The notes under the pieces were generated by a model. It did no database searches. It saw only the letters and a program-made list of their open reading frames with translations, and had not been told where the DNA came from. From Bacteriovoracaceae bacterium (GTDB lineage Bacteria > Bdellovibrionota > Bacteriovoracia > Bacteriovoracales > Bacteriovoracaceae), in assembly GCA_021737405.1 (NCBI GenBank), contig JAIPEG010000021.1, positions 1 through 42,796 on the forward strand: DNA of 42,796 nucleotides. Direction: 5' to 3'. The first letter of the stretch is position 1; every line of letters starts with the position of its first letter. Shown here piece after piece: positions 25,925 through 34,656 of the stretch. A program made the position numbers and the translations under genes.

Positions 25925-26184
25925 TTTTATAAAAGTAACTTCTTATATTCTCGATATACCGGTACTAATAGGGACATTTTTGACGGTTCTTCTGCTGAGG
26001 TTTTTGTGGATGACAATAAGGGAAAAAAATTTGCGGCGCATTACAAGTGAGATTTATTTTGCCCTGTACTCATAGGGACAAATTTTAATTTAGCCGCAAC
26101 AGTGACATAGGCCTGTGTCTTTAGGGAGAATAAGCTCAGCCAATACTAATAGGGAGTCGCATTAGGCCCGGTACTTTTAGGGAC
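25911..26184 (-). repeat. right iteron array (inverted orientation, up to the rep promoter)
   Basis: Inverse-oriented copies begin at 25911, 25962, 26066, 26115, 26143 and 26171. The copies at 26115 and 26143 are degenerate (GTGTCTTTAGGGAG and ATACTAATAGGGAG). The last three are 28 bp apart. The array ends 83 bp before the rep start, so Rep binding here could also repress its own promoter. A DnaA-box-like 9-mer with one mismatch (26005-26013) lies between copies. Confidence 0.75.
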
Positions 26185-26267
26185 AAAAGTGTGGCCAAGA
26201 GCGCATTCTTAAACGATAATTTAGTGACAGCGGAAATATTTGCCACAACCTCTAGCAGGGAAGAGCT

Positions 26268-27914
26268 ATGCAGGGACGACCTATCATCGAAGATACAGAT
26301 CTTGATCAATCACTTGTCGACTCAGTTATTAAGGTCGATCACGATCTTGAATTTACACCAATGAAGTCTAAGCACTCTAATGGGGCTCCCCCAGATGATC
26401 GCTTTAAGGTTGAAATAAACCTAGGGCTTGCTCTTCCTTTTAAATATTATTTAACAGACGACTACGATAAGACAGAGGAACATAAAGCAATTGTTCGAAG
26501 TGTGGATGATAGTGGCTCTGTTTATATGCTTGAAGTAACGACTCAATCAAACGAAGGCCCTCTTCAAGCTTTTGAAAATGATGTTCTTCTGGTTCTTTTA
26601 ACGATGGCGTGGGAGCAACGAAATCGAAATCAAAACTCACGTGATAAGATGAACGGTTTTCGCGTTTATTACACTCTTGCAGAAGTTTGTCGCCGTCTGG
26701 GCCTTTCTGAAAACTCACGAAATAAAGTTGCACGTGCTATTAGAAAAATTAAGTCTCAAAGCATGCAAACTAAGAACTTTGCTTATAACGCCCATACGGG
26801 TCAGATTGGTCTCTTAAATGAAGACACAAAGATTATTTTAAAATCTGGTCGAGTAAGAGTGGGCGCAACAGACGTCGACTTTGCAAACTACCAAGATGTC
26901 TTCTTCGTTGAATTTGATAGCTATATTGTAAAAAATCTTTATGACGAGTATGTATCGGTTATTTCTTCTGATGCTTATTTGGCGCTAAAATCAGGTCCTC
27001 AGCGCCGTGTACTTATTTTTCTTTATTCAAAAAAGAAGAAGTTTGGTGATCAATTTCTCTTTAGCTTAGAAGAGCTTGCTCAGGTCATAGGCCTTACGGG
27101 CTCAAAGAAGAGAAGACGACAAATTGGTGAATATCTAGGACGGATACAAGAGAGTCTTAAGAATTTTGAGTTCACCATTAAAAAGAAAAGAGGCCAGCCG
27201 GATTGGGATATTTTCGTGACCTTTCAAGAGCGAAACCTTATCGAAGCAAAAGAAGATCGTGATCCCTTTTATCAAGACCTGGTCGATGACTTTGGAGAGA
27301 GGTCCTTGCGCGAACTCGACCTTACGGAAATTGATATTAAGAATATTCGTCGTGAGTTTAATTTTCGCTATAAAAAAGAGGCGAATAAAGAATACTTTCT
27401 TTATGGAAGAGAAAAACTTGATCCAGCAGAATTTTGTATCGACATTACTCTCTTTCAAGTGCTTCGCTCAAATTATCGCATCACAAAGTCATTTAAGGCC
27501 CTGGCCAAGGTTATTCTCTCAAGCATGATTGAGGGCGGAATGGAGCTACCTGAAAAATACCGCCACTTTGTTCAAAAGAGAGCGGAAGATGGCCGAAAAA
27601 AAGAAGTGACTGAAAAAATTCAAACGGAGCTTTGTAAAAAAGAAGACGCCAAAAGAGTGGAGATGGAGAGGCTTGAGAAGTCTTTTGATAAGATGTATGC
27701 CGATATGATTGCAAAGAACAAAAGTTTTAAGAAATCTCTTGAAGGAAAAGCGAAGGAGTCGTTAGAAAATGAAGGGGTGTGCCCTGAAGACATGATGTAC
27801 AAGCTTACTTTAGAGCATCGTATGCGTGATCTTGCGCGAGTGGATTTTTTAAGCGGTGATATTCTAAATTATAAGGACATTAAATCAAACGCTAGAGATT
27901 CCCTAATCCAATAA
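26268..27914 (+). CDS. replication initiator protein (Rep), iteron-binding type
   Basis: A 548-residue protein. About 45-190 contain a first winged-helix-like unit (DVLLVLLTMAWEQ, YTLAEVCRRLGLS, RAIRKIKSQSM). About 210-325 contain a second (SDAYLALKSGPQRRVLIFLYSK, FSLEELAQVIGL, EYLGRIQESLKNF). This two-unit order is that of RPA/TrfA- or Rep_3-type plasmid initiators; I assign it by pattern. A segment of about 430-520 is Lys/Glu-rich and probably coiled coil, an unusual long tail. It is directly downstream of the iterons and ends with a strong terminator. Probably controlled by Rep binding to its own iterons. Confidence 0.8.
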   Translation: MQGRPIIEDTDLDQSLVDSVIKVDHDLEFTPMKSKHSNGAPPDDRFKVEINLGLALPFKYYLTDDYDKTEEHKAIVRSVDDSGSVYMLEVTTQSNEGPLQAFENDVLLVLLTMAWEQRNRNQNSRDKMNGFRVYYTLAEVCRRLGLSENSRNKVARAIRKIKSQSMQTKNFAYNAHTGQIGLLNEDTKIILKSGRVRVGATDVDFANYQDVFFVEFDSYIVKNLYDEYVSVISSDAYLALKSGPQRRVLIFLYSKKKKFGDQFLFSLEELAQVIGLTGSKKRRRQIGEYLGRIQESLKNFEFTIKKKRGQPDWDIFVTFQERNLIEAKEDRDPFYQDLVDDFGERSLRELDLTEIDIKNIRREFNFRYKKEANKEYFLYGREKLDPAEFCIDITLFQVLRSNYRITKSFKALAKVILSSMIEGGMELPEKYRHFVQKRAEDGRKKEVTEKIQTELCKKEDAKRVEMERLEKSFDKMYADMIAKNKSFKKSLEGKAKESLENEGVCPEDMMYKLTLEHRMRDLARVDFLSGDILNYKDIKSNARDSLIQ

Positions 27915-28034
27915 AAATAAACTGGATAGAATCTAAAAAAGATAACTATTGCCAAGATAGAGTGACTTTATAACAATAATTAAAAATCAATTAGTAATTA
28001 GGCGAGATCGAGGATTGATCTCTAGCTATAAATG

Positions 28035-28071
28035 AAAGAGGGGAGAATTGCCGTGATCCCCTCTTTTTTTT
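28035..28071 (+). terminator. strong rho-independent terminator after rep
   Basis: AAAGAGGGGA and TCCCCTCTTT form a perfect 10-bp stem with a 12-base loop, followed by a T-run. It closes the parA-rep module on the right. The remaining DNA from 27915 to 28034 shows only a small GAGATC/GATCTC hairpin. Confidence 0.9.
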
Positions 28072-28213
28072 GCCCAATTTCATTCTTTGCCAAATAATTA
28101 CGGCACCTTACCGAAATATTTTAGGCCCTCTGACTTAAGTTAAACCCTTGAAATGACCGAAAAGAAGGCTATCAGCTCCCCCCAATGACTGGGTTTGGTT
28201 GGATAATGGTCCT

Positions 28214-30007
28214 ATGAAAGAGTATTGGTTCTTATTGATTCTTTTAAGTGTCCCTTTTGCTTTAGGCGAGGAAGAAGAGCGACGTGGTGTCATCGTCGAC
28301 AATGAGAACGACACCATGACGAAACTCGTTGAGAATGTAGAAGGTTTAAAACCGATTGTTGAAGGTTGTAGGGATGGAGGAGCAAATAGGCGCAATAGTG
28401 AGACTCGTCCGGATTGTATCTGGAGAGAAGTCGAAGATGCGGGACTTAGTGAGCAGGTTATCAGTTTAATGGAGGCTTCGGGCCAAGAAGGTGCCAATCC
28501 GTCTGGTCAGCAATATAATTATAATTTGAATAATTTTAAAAAGAAGAAAAGTAAGTCGATAGAGAAGTTAGAAGAATATTTAAGAAAGCGCATGAGAGAA
28601 GCTTTGTACGGCGCAACTCCTGATATGAAAGAGGTGAGGGGAGTGCCCGATCATGAAAAATTTTATGAGCTTTATAAATCCCAACTTGGACGAAATCTTA
28701 TCACCCAACTCTCTGAATACTGTATTTTCTCTGATCCGCGAACAGGACGAGTTCCTTATGATTTAACAGGAGATGGGAAGAAAATAGCTAAATTTAACAG
28801 AGATAAAAATCTAGAAAATCTCGGTGTAATTAGCGCCAATAATCAATCTTTATCTTTTTCGAGCTTTAACGCTTGTATTGCTCAGGTAGCTGCTGAATGT
28901 ACAGGTACTTTACCGGCAAGTATGACAGACCTTACAAATCCTAACGGACCGAAAATACCAAAATTTGAGTCTTTTAACAGTTTACCTTCAGACACTAGAA
29001 GGGATCATCCTGAATACGAAGGTAATATCATTCATCCTTGCGAATTAAATCGATACATGACGGGAGTTAAGAAGGCGCTCGTACAGGTTGAGGGTCTGGT
29101 TGAGACGATGAGAGAAGCGCCTCAAAGTACGTCTCTACAAATTTCAAATCTTCAAAACAAGCAGGATTTAAACACCGATGATATCGTCAATATTGGCTCT
29201 AAAGAGCTGGTAGAGGAATCAGGTTATGCTGATGAAGCGCAAAAGGAAGCTCAAACTCTAGAAGAGTGTCGTCAAAATCCAGATGGTGCGGATTGTGCAA
29301 AATATCTTTCCAATACTGAGGAAAATCAGAAAGTAGAAGAAGAGTTTCTCGTGAGAGGACTTGCTTTAAAGGCAAAATTAGAAAGAGATCTCACTGGAAC
29401 AGAAACTGAAGTCGTTGAAGTAGATCAAGACAAGTTAAAGGAATATTATCTAGAAAATGGGATGAGTGAAGAAAACTTTGCTCTGTTACTTGAACAGGCA
29501 AGAGCAAGTAGGGAAGTACAAAACGGTACAACAGTCGAAAAGTATCTCCAAGACCAGATTAGAAATAAATATCAAAAGGAGCGAAAGGCTTTACAGGAAA
29601 GTCTTAATGCACGGTTAGATGAAACGGATGTAATGAAAGGAGCTAGTGATCCTAACGATCCGGCTTCAGTTGCTCAAAATACCACAACTAAGTTAGCCAA
29701 TATCAAAACGAGAATTGAAAATAGTCCCGCAGAGTTGGCAACTCTCTATCATTACTCAAATATTGTTTCGTCGTTTTTTGAGGTTTCAGGTGGCGCTCAA
29801 GCCACAACAAACACTCGGGCCCTCGCTGAAGAACTTCAAAATAATTATTTCGATGGCAGTACACCAGGTAGAGGGACTGCCTCTGACTTCTCTCAACTAG
29901 AAGGTTTTGCAGATCCAGGTGGAAGCGATGCCGCGAACACTTCTTTAAATGCTAATGATATTGATAAGATTCAGTTTGGAATAGATGATAGAAACAACCC
30001 GCAGTAA
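28214..30007 (+). CDS. large secreted hypothetical protein, 597 aa
   Basis: The frame is open from 28199 (TTG), but the ATG at 28214 begins a good signal peptide (MKEYWFLLILLSVPFALG), so I choose that. The mature protein is Asn, Gln, Asp and Glu rich with several Cys (near CRDGG, CIW, EYCIF, NACIAQ, AECTG, HPCELN, LEECRQ, DCAKY) in its first two thirds. The last third is probably helical and coiled (NKYQKERKALQESLNARL) and ends in a disordered tail. No family recognised. It follows the rep terminator, so it is a separate transcript. Confidence 0.6.
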   Translation: MKEYWFLLILLSVPFALGEEEERRGVIVDNENDTMTKLVENVEGLKPIVEGCRDGGANRRNSETRPDCIWREVEDAGLSEQVISLMEASGQEGANPSGQQYNYNLNNFKKKKSKSIEKLEEYLRKRMREALYGATPDMKEVRGVPDHEKFYELYKSQLGRNLITQLSEYCIFSDPRTGRVPYDLTGDGKKIAKFNRDKNLENLGVISANNQSLSFSSFNACIAQVAAECTGTLPASMTDLTNPNGPKIPKFESFNSLPSDTRRDHPEYEGNIIHPCELNRYMTGVKKALVQVEGLVETMREAPQSTSLQISNLQNKQDLNTDDIVNIGSKELVEESGYADEAQKEAQTLEECRQNPDGADCAKYLSNTEENQKVEEEFLVRGLALKAKLERDLTGTETEVVEVDQDKLKEYYLENGMSEENFALLLEQARASREVQNGTTVEKYLQDQIRNKYQKERKALQESLNARLDETDVMKGASDPNDPASVAQNTTTKLANIKTRIENSPAELATLYHYSNIVSSFFEVSGGAQATTNTRALAEELQNNYFDGSTPGRGTASDFSQLEGFADPGGSDAANTSLNANDIDKIQFGIDDRNNPQ

Positions 30008-30065
30008 TCTCCGTAGCTTTACTTTTTAAGTTATCACTTCTTCTTTCCTCATATAAGATTGCCTC

Positions 30066-30422
30066 ATGAAAAATGTATTAGGTGGTCCTTTAAAAATTTG
30101 TAGCTGTGAGCCCATGACTGGTTTTTTTCGTGACGGATATTGTCGTACGGACATCGCCGATAATGGAGTGCATACAGTTTGTGCTGTCATGACTGATGAA
30201 TTTCTCGCTTACTCAAAGTCTATGGGAAATGACCTTTCTACGCCTAGAGAGGAGTTTGGATTCCTAGGACTAAAAGAAGGCGATCACTGGTGTCTCTGTG
30301 CAGGGCGCTGGTTAGAAGCCTATCGTGCCCATAAGGCTCCAAGAGTTATTCTTGAAGCCTGCGATGAAGAGACCTTGGCCATCATTCCCATTGAGGCCCT
30401 TAAAGAGTGTGCCCACTCCTAA
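30066..30422 (+). CDS. DUF2237 family protein
   Basis: A 118-residue protein whose pattern matches DUF2237 through nearly the whole length: NVLGGPLKICSCEPMTGFFR, CRTDIADNGVHTVCAVMTDE, FLAYSKSMGNDLSTPR, FGFLGLKEGDHWCLCAGRW. Several Cys are conserved in the family (here Cys13, 26, 39, 81, 83). Function is unknown; it is widespread in bacteria and plants. No signal peptide, so cytoplasmic. Confidence 0.92.
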   Translation: MKNVLGGPLKICSCEPMTGFFRDGYCRTDIADNGVHTVCAVMTDEFLAYSKSMGNDLSTPREEFGFLGLKEGDHWCLCAGRWLEAYRAHKAPRVILEACDEETLAIIPIEALKECAHS

Positions 30423-30499
30423 AATTTAAATCCATAAACTAATGTTTGACTATTCAAACTCTCTTTGAAATATTCATTAAAATTCATTGAGGAAGACAC

Positions 30500-32011
30500 A
30501 TGAAAACCACCCTGATTTTAATTTCCCTTTTCTCCTTTGACCTCTTGGCCAGTGATGCACTCATTAGTCTTGGAGAGCGCCTTTTTAATGATGGCCGCTT
30601 CTCGCGCCACTTTTGGCAAAATGCCCAAGGACAAGTCAATGCGACTTTAAAAAATGGTGAGTCTCACCTTGATGTCTTGGTCACGCCTCTTGGACCAGTC
30701 GCTTCTCCCTTTTCAGGAGAGAGCACAAGTTGTGCTAGCTGCCACATGGTTGATCAGGCCTTTTCAAATGTCGGAATGAGAACCTATACGGACTTTGCAC
30801 CAACGGCTCCCATCCCAACAAGAATGGATTTACAAACTCACACTGCACGGAATACTCCAGGATTAGTTGGTATTGGTTCTGCCTTTAATCGAAATCGCTT
30901 CTCTCACTGGGATGGGGAATTTAGCGATCACGCTGAAACAGTCCTTGGTAACTTTACTGGTAGAAATATGGGCTGGTTAAAGACTGAATCTTCTATCGCT
31001 TTAAAAAATATTGTAAAGATCTTAAGAGAAGATAATGGTCATGCCCACCAAGGAGCGGAGTTTGGAGGTTCATATGAATCTGTTTTTCGCTCGGGCATAG
31101 ATGTAGAGGAAGATTTTCGTCTTAATTTTTCTGAGAGAGTCGACTTTAAAAAAGCCTCTGATCAGGAGGTCATAAATGCCGTTATAACTGCAGTTACAGC
31201 CTATTTAGATGATCTTGATTTTCAAAAAAATGAAAAGGGTGAATATGTTGGCTCCCCCTTTGATCAGTTTCTTTTAAAGAATGGTTTCACCACAGTTCCA
31301 AAAAAGGGAGAGACCTCAAAAGACTTCACAGAGAGACTAAGAAATTTTCTTCAAAAGTTAACGACTCCTAAGTTTATAGCTGAAGTTGAATTTCCTACTC
31401 ACAACAAAAAGTTTGGCTTTGGTCACAGAGAACTTCAAGGCGCTAAAATCTTCTTTAATCTTCCCAATCATCCCGGAAATAAGGGCTCATGTTTTAAGTG
31501 CCATGCAGCCCCTCTTTTTTCTGATCAATCTTTTCATAATATCGGAACCTCACAGGCCATCTATGATGAAGTTCACGGCTTTGGGGCCTTTATCCAAAAG
31601 TATATTCCTAAGGAAGAATACCGCGCAGACCTCTATCTTAATCAAGCAGCCGATAATAGCGATCCTTCTAAAATGGATTTAGGGCTTTGGAATTTCTACA
31701 ATAGAAATATAGAGGTAACAGAGTTCTTCAAGAAAGAGATCTGTCTCGGTGGACCGTGTGATCTTGAAATGACGATTGGTCGTTTTAAGACTGCTTCCCT
31801 CAGAGATCTTGCCCATTCAAACCCATACTTTCACCATGGCCAAATGGCAGACCTTACAGGAGTGCTCGCTCATTATATGAAAGTCGGAATTCAGGCGCGC
31901 CAGGGGCTCATGAGAAATCCCGACCCCATCCTCAAAGAAATTCAGCTAAATGGCCATGGGCTCCAATATCTACAAAAATTTCTAGATTCTCTTAATGAGG
32001 ACTATGAATAA
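30500..32011 (+). CDS. diheme cytochrome c peroxidase/MauG-family protein
   Basis: A signal peptide covers about 1-18, with GAGGAAGA before the ATG. Two c-heme motifs are present: CASCH (Cys78-His82) and CFKCH (Cys331-His335). Around the first lie ARNTPGLVGIGSAFNRN and HWDGEFSDHAETVLGNF, and near the C-terminus FKTASLRDLAHSNPYFHHG, all typical of the MauG/CcpA fold. At 503 residues it is longer than bacterial CcpA (about 330-350), mainly through insertions between the hemes. It would reduce peroxide or oxidise a protein substrate in the periplasm. The electron donor is not identified. Confidence 0.88.
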   Translation: MKTTLILISLFSFDLLASDALISLGERLFNDGRFSRHFWQNAQGQVNATLKNGESHLDVLVTPLGPVASPFSGESTSCASCHMVDQAFSNVGMRTYTDFAPTAPIPTRMDLQTHTARNTPGLVGIGSAFNRNRFSHWDGEFSDHAETVLGNFTGRNMGWLKTESSIALKNIVKILREDNGHAHQGAEFGGSYESVFRSGIDVEEDFRLNFSERVDFKKASDQEVINAVITAVTAYLDDLDFQKNEKGEYVGSPFDQFLLKNGFTTVPKKGETSKDFTERLRNFLQKLTTPKFIAEVEFPTHNKKFGFGHRELQGAKIFFNLPNHPGNKGSCFKCHAAPLFSDQSFHNIGTSQAIYDEVHGFGAFIQKYIPKEEYRADLYLNQAADNSDPSKMDLGLWNFYNRNIEVTEFFKKEICLGGPCDLEMTIGRFKTASLRDLAHSNPYFHHGQMADLTGVLAHYMKVGIQARQGLMRNPDPILKEIQLNGHGLQYLQKFLDSLNEDYE

Positions 32012-32032
32012 TTGACAAAATTTAAGCTAACA

Positions 32033-32064
32033 CCCTGTAAATACAAGATTTGGTTTTACAGGGG
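32033..32064. other. hairpin between peroxidase and protease genes
   Basis: CCCTGTAAA and TTTACAGGG form a perfect 9-bp stem with a 14-base loop. No T-run follows on either strand, so terminator function is doubtful; it may act in the leader of the protease gene. Confidence 0.35.
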
Positions 32065-32102
32065 GGCTTGTGGAAATCTCGGATATCTGAGAAAACCCAT
32101 TC

Positions 32103-34115
32103 GTGAAAGTATTTCTTCTTCTTACATTGATATTTGCAGTGCAACAGTCGCACGGTAGGACCATTTTTGGCTCCGATAAAATTGTCAATGGTAACGAATT
32201 TCTTCGCCATTCAGAAGAGATCATCAATGGTCACAACTTTCCAGACCTTGGAAGTACCGACCTTACAAATATTAATCCTGGCACCTACAACACTGTCGCC
32301 CTGGTAAAGGAAGATGGAAAGATTTTTTGTACAGGTTCAATCATTGCTACAAATCTTGTTGTTACGGCCAAGCATTGCTTAATGGATAAAGAAGGAAAAA
32401 AACTTAGACTCTACTTTGGTGATAATACAAATGAGCCCAAAGAAGAACTCTACCGACCTATTACCGATTACAAAGTTCGCTATCCAGTAGACTGGACCAT
32501 GACTTTTCCAAGTTTTGATGTTGCTTGGGTTAAGTTTTCAGGTGATCTTCCAGCTCCTTTTAGGCCACTACCTATATTATCAAGTCCATTGGACTTAGAA
32601 CTAAAATCTGAAATTCTTCAGGTTGGCTATGGTGATCATGATCCAAGTGTTGGCTCTGTGAAAGCTGGCAAAAAACTTTGGGGAAAAACTGTACTTTATC
32701 GTTATGTAAATAACCCGCGCTTCTTTCATATTCTTCTCTTTCATGGAGAAGAGGGACAGGGCTCTTGTCATGGAGACAGTGGTGGTCCCGCTTATGTAAA
32801 AGTGAAAGGTCAGTGGCATATTACTGGTGTAACGAATGGTTTTGATGTTGTCCTAACTCCAATGGCGATGACTCGTACTCAAGATCCAGAATTTCCTTAT
32901 AATGTTAATTGCGCCAAAAACCAAAGTCTCTATAGCTTCTTAGGGGCCCATGGGAATTGGATCGAAGAAACAAGTGGTGTTGAAGTTTTTAAATCTGGAA
33001 ATTTCTTAAAGCTTGATCGCGAAGAGGAAGCTAGGCACGAGCAACTTCAAGAGTGGTGCTCTCTTCAAGATATCGGTTCTCCCCAGTGGAATTTAATGAA
33101 GATTCTTCTCGATAAGAAGGTGGATCAGTTGCCCCAAAATGAGGCCGCTGCCTTTTATGAGAATTGCGACGAAATCGTTGAATACTTGGAAGGCCTTACT
33201 GAAGTAAACCTTGATCATAGTAGTGTTATGGAAGGAAAGCTCTCCTTTCATCCGTTAATCCTTCTACCAAAGTTGAGAAGGCTAGGGCTTTATAACTTTC
33301 CTAAAGAGATCGTGGATCTGAGCACCATTGAGTACCTTAACCTTGATGAGCTGATCTTAAAAAACCTTAGTATTGAGAATCTTGATTTTCTTAAACTAAA
33401 TAGCATCAGGCACCTTTCATTAGAACAAAACCCTCTCTATTCATTAAAAGGGATCGAGAGAATTTCAGATTTAGAGGAAGTTACAATCTCAGGAACTTCT
33501 TTAAAAGATCTCTCCTTTTTGAAAGGACTTAATTTAAAACGCTTAAATGCCGTCGCCTTAAATTCCTCTGTTGTTTTAGGACTTGATAAAATTGCCGGGA
33601 ACCTCGAAAAATTAGATCTAAGAAACACTATCATTTCAGATGCGGGAATATTGTCAACGATGCTTAACCTCAAGGAGCTTTGGCTGACTGGAGATGTTGG
33701 GGCCGTGGATCTGACGAATCTTAAAGATCTGACTTATCTCTCACTCAAGGACTTTAGAGAAGGTACGCTTATTTTCCCTCAATCTTTACAGAATTTAAAA
33801 GAACTTAGTGCGAGTGAGAATGACCTTAGCGACCTAAGCTTTCTTGAAAGTGCAACTTCGGTAGAGAAAATTAACCTCACCTTTAATCGTGTAAGAAACC
33901 TTGAGCCTTTCACAAGAGGCTATTTTCCTTATTTAACGAGCCTTAATTTATCTGCTAACCCAATTCTCAATGCAGCACCATTAGCAGCTTTAGAGTCCCT
34001 TCAAGTGTTAAGACTCTTTAGAACGCCCCTACAGAGAGGTCTTATCCCAAAAACAGAAGAAAATTGCCCAACTCAGTCCGGTGCTCTCCCTCTTCGTGAA
34101 TTTTGTCAAAAATGA
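32103..34115 (+). CDS. secreted trypsin-like serine protease fused to leucine-rich repeats
   Basis: A GTG start and signal peptide 1-18. Residues about 25-290 are a chymotrypsin-fold protease with a full catalytic triad: His91 in TAKHC, Asp139 in FDVAWVK and Ser226 in SCHGDSGGP. The Asp in the pocket position cannot be placed safely. Residues about 395-650 contain leucine-rich repeats with a period of about 22 (LRRLGLYNFPKEI, IEYLNLDELILKNLSIENL, IRHLSLEQNPLYSLKGI, LEKLDLRNTIISDAG, LKELSASENDLSDLSF, LTSLNLSANPILNAAPLAAL). An IVNG-type cleavage site (KIVNGNEF at 26-33) and a second similar one (EEIINGHNF, about 39-47) suggest zymogen activation. Protease-LRR fusion is rare in bacteria. Confidence 0.88.
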   Translation: MKVFLLLTLIFAVQQSHGRTIFGSDKIVNGNEFLRHSEEIINGHNFPDLGSTDLTNINPGTYNTVALVKEDGKIFCTGSIIATNLVVTAKHCLMDKEGKKLRLYFGDNTNEPKEELYRPITDYKVRYPVDWTMTFPSFDVAWVKFSGDLPAPFRPLPILSSPLDLELKSEILQVGYGDHDPSVGSVKAGKKLWGKTVLYRYVNNPRFFHILLFHGEEGQGSCHGDSGGPAYVKVKGQWHITGVTNGFDVVLTPMAMTRTQDPEFPYNVNCAKNQSLYSFLGAHGNWIEETSGVEVFKSGNFLKLDREEEARHEQLQEWCSLQDIGSPQWNLMKILLDKKVDQLPQNEAAAFYENCDEIVEYLEGLTEVNLDHSSVMEGKLSFHPLILLPKLRRLGLYNFPKEIVDLSTIEYLNLDELILKNLSIENLDFLKLNSIRHLSLEQNPLYSLKGIERISDLEEVTISGTSLKDLSFLKGLNLKRLNAVALNSSVVLGLDKIAGNLEKLDLRNTIISDAGILSTMLNLKELWLTGDVGAVDLTNLKDLTYLSLKDFREGTLIFPQSLQNLKELSASENDLSDLSFLESATSVEKINLTFNRVRNLEPFTRGYFPYLTSLNLSANPILNAAPLAALESLQVLRLFRTPLQRGLIPKTEENCPTQSGALPLREFCQK

Positions 34116-34158
34116 AGACAGACTAGTCAAGAATCGCGCTTTACTCTAAAATATTTAG

Positions 34159-34656
34159 ATGAGCAAAAATGAAAAAAACCCTCTTCTTTTAATTCTCATC
34201 ATTATCAATTCAATCGTTGTTGTCTTTATTCTCGTCAAACAATTTAGTATAGACGAAACTGTTGAGAAAATGACGATCGTTGAAACCGCAGTAAGCGGCG
34301 ATTCATTCAAGTCGCCTCATTTCCCTGAAGCAAAAGAGAGTTATACCATTGTCGAATACCCCTTTGGAAATTTCACCGCAAACTTAGCAAGACCCAGTGG
34401 TCCTCAGCGTTTTATAAAGTTAACACTCACTCTCTTAGTTGAGACGCCACTGAATAATAATTTATCAGAAATTATAAACAAAACACCAAGCCTTAGGGAT
34501 GAGATCATTAGTATTCTCAATACCACCAAACCAAAAGATGTTCTTAAATTAGAGGGTAGAGAAGTGCTTAAGAATATTTTAAAAGAGCATATTAATGGAA
34601 AATTAAAAGACGATAATGTAAAAAGGGTTCTCTTCACCCAATTTACGATTAGCTAG
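34159..34656 (+). CDS. FliL family protein
   Basis: A 165-residue protein with one N-terminal membrane helix (LLLILIIINSIVVVFILV, about 9-27) and a periplasmic domain showing the FliL pattern: YPFGNFTANLARPSGPQRF, KTPSLRDEIISILNTTKP, LEGREVLKNILKEHIN and a final VLFTQFTIS. FliL links to the flagellar stator. No flagellar genes are nearby, so this is a stand-alone paralogue. Its stop overlaps the convergent amidinotransferase gene by 4 bp. Confidence 0.8.
   Translation: MSKNEKNPLLLILIIINSIVVVFILVKQFSIDETVEKMTIVETAVSGDSFKSPHFPEAKESYTIVEYPFGNFTANLARPSGPQRFIKLTLTLLVETPLNNNLSEIINKTPSLRDEIISILNTTKPKDVLKLEGREVLKNILKEHINGKLKDDNVKRVLFTQFTIS

Noticed and set aside
25856..26050. 64-codon frame inside the iteron region
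   Set aside because: It runs across two iteron copies and the origin, has no ribosome site, and its protein has no pattern. The repeats explain the sequence better.
25572..26184. CRISPR array
   Set aside because: Copies are 14-17 bp, lie in both orientations and have variable short spacing; there are no cas genes. They are iterons.
27135..27458. 107-codon minus-strand frame within rep
   Set aside because: Fully inside rep in antisense, with Phe/Lys-rich composition typical of a reversed Lys/Glu-rich gene.
28135..28497. 120-codon frame on the minus strand
   Set aside because: It is antisense to the start of the secreted-protein gene, Ser/Pro-rich and without a ribosome site; it looks like a shadow of the other strand.
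32022..32227. Two overlapping minus-strand frames of about 60 codons
   Set aside because: They overlap the protease signal peptide on the other strand, have no support and lie across a hairpin.
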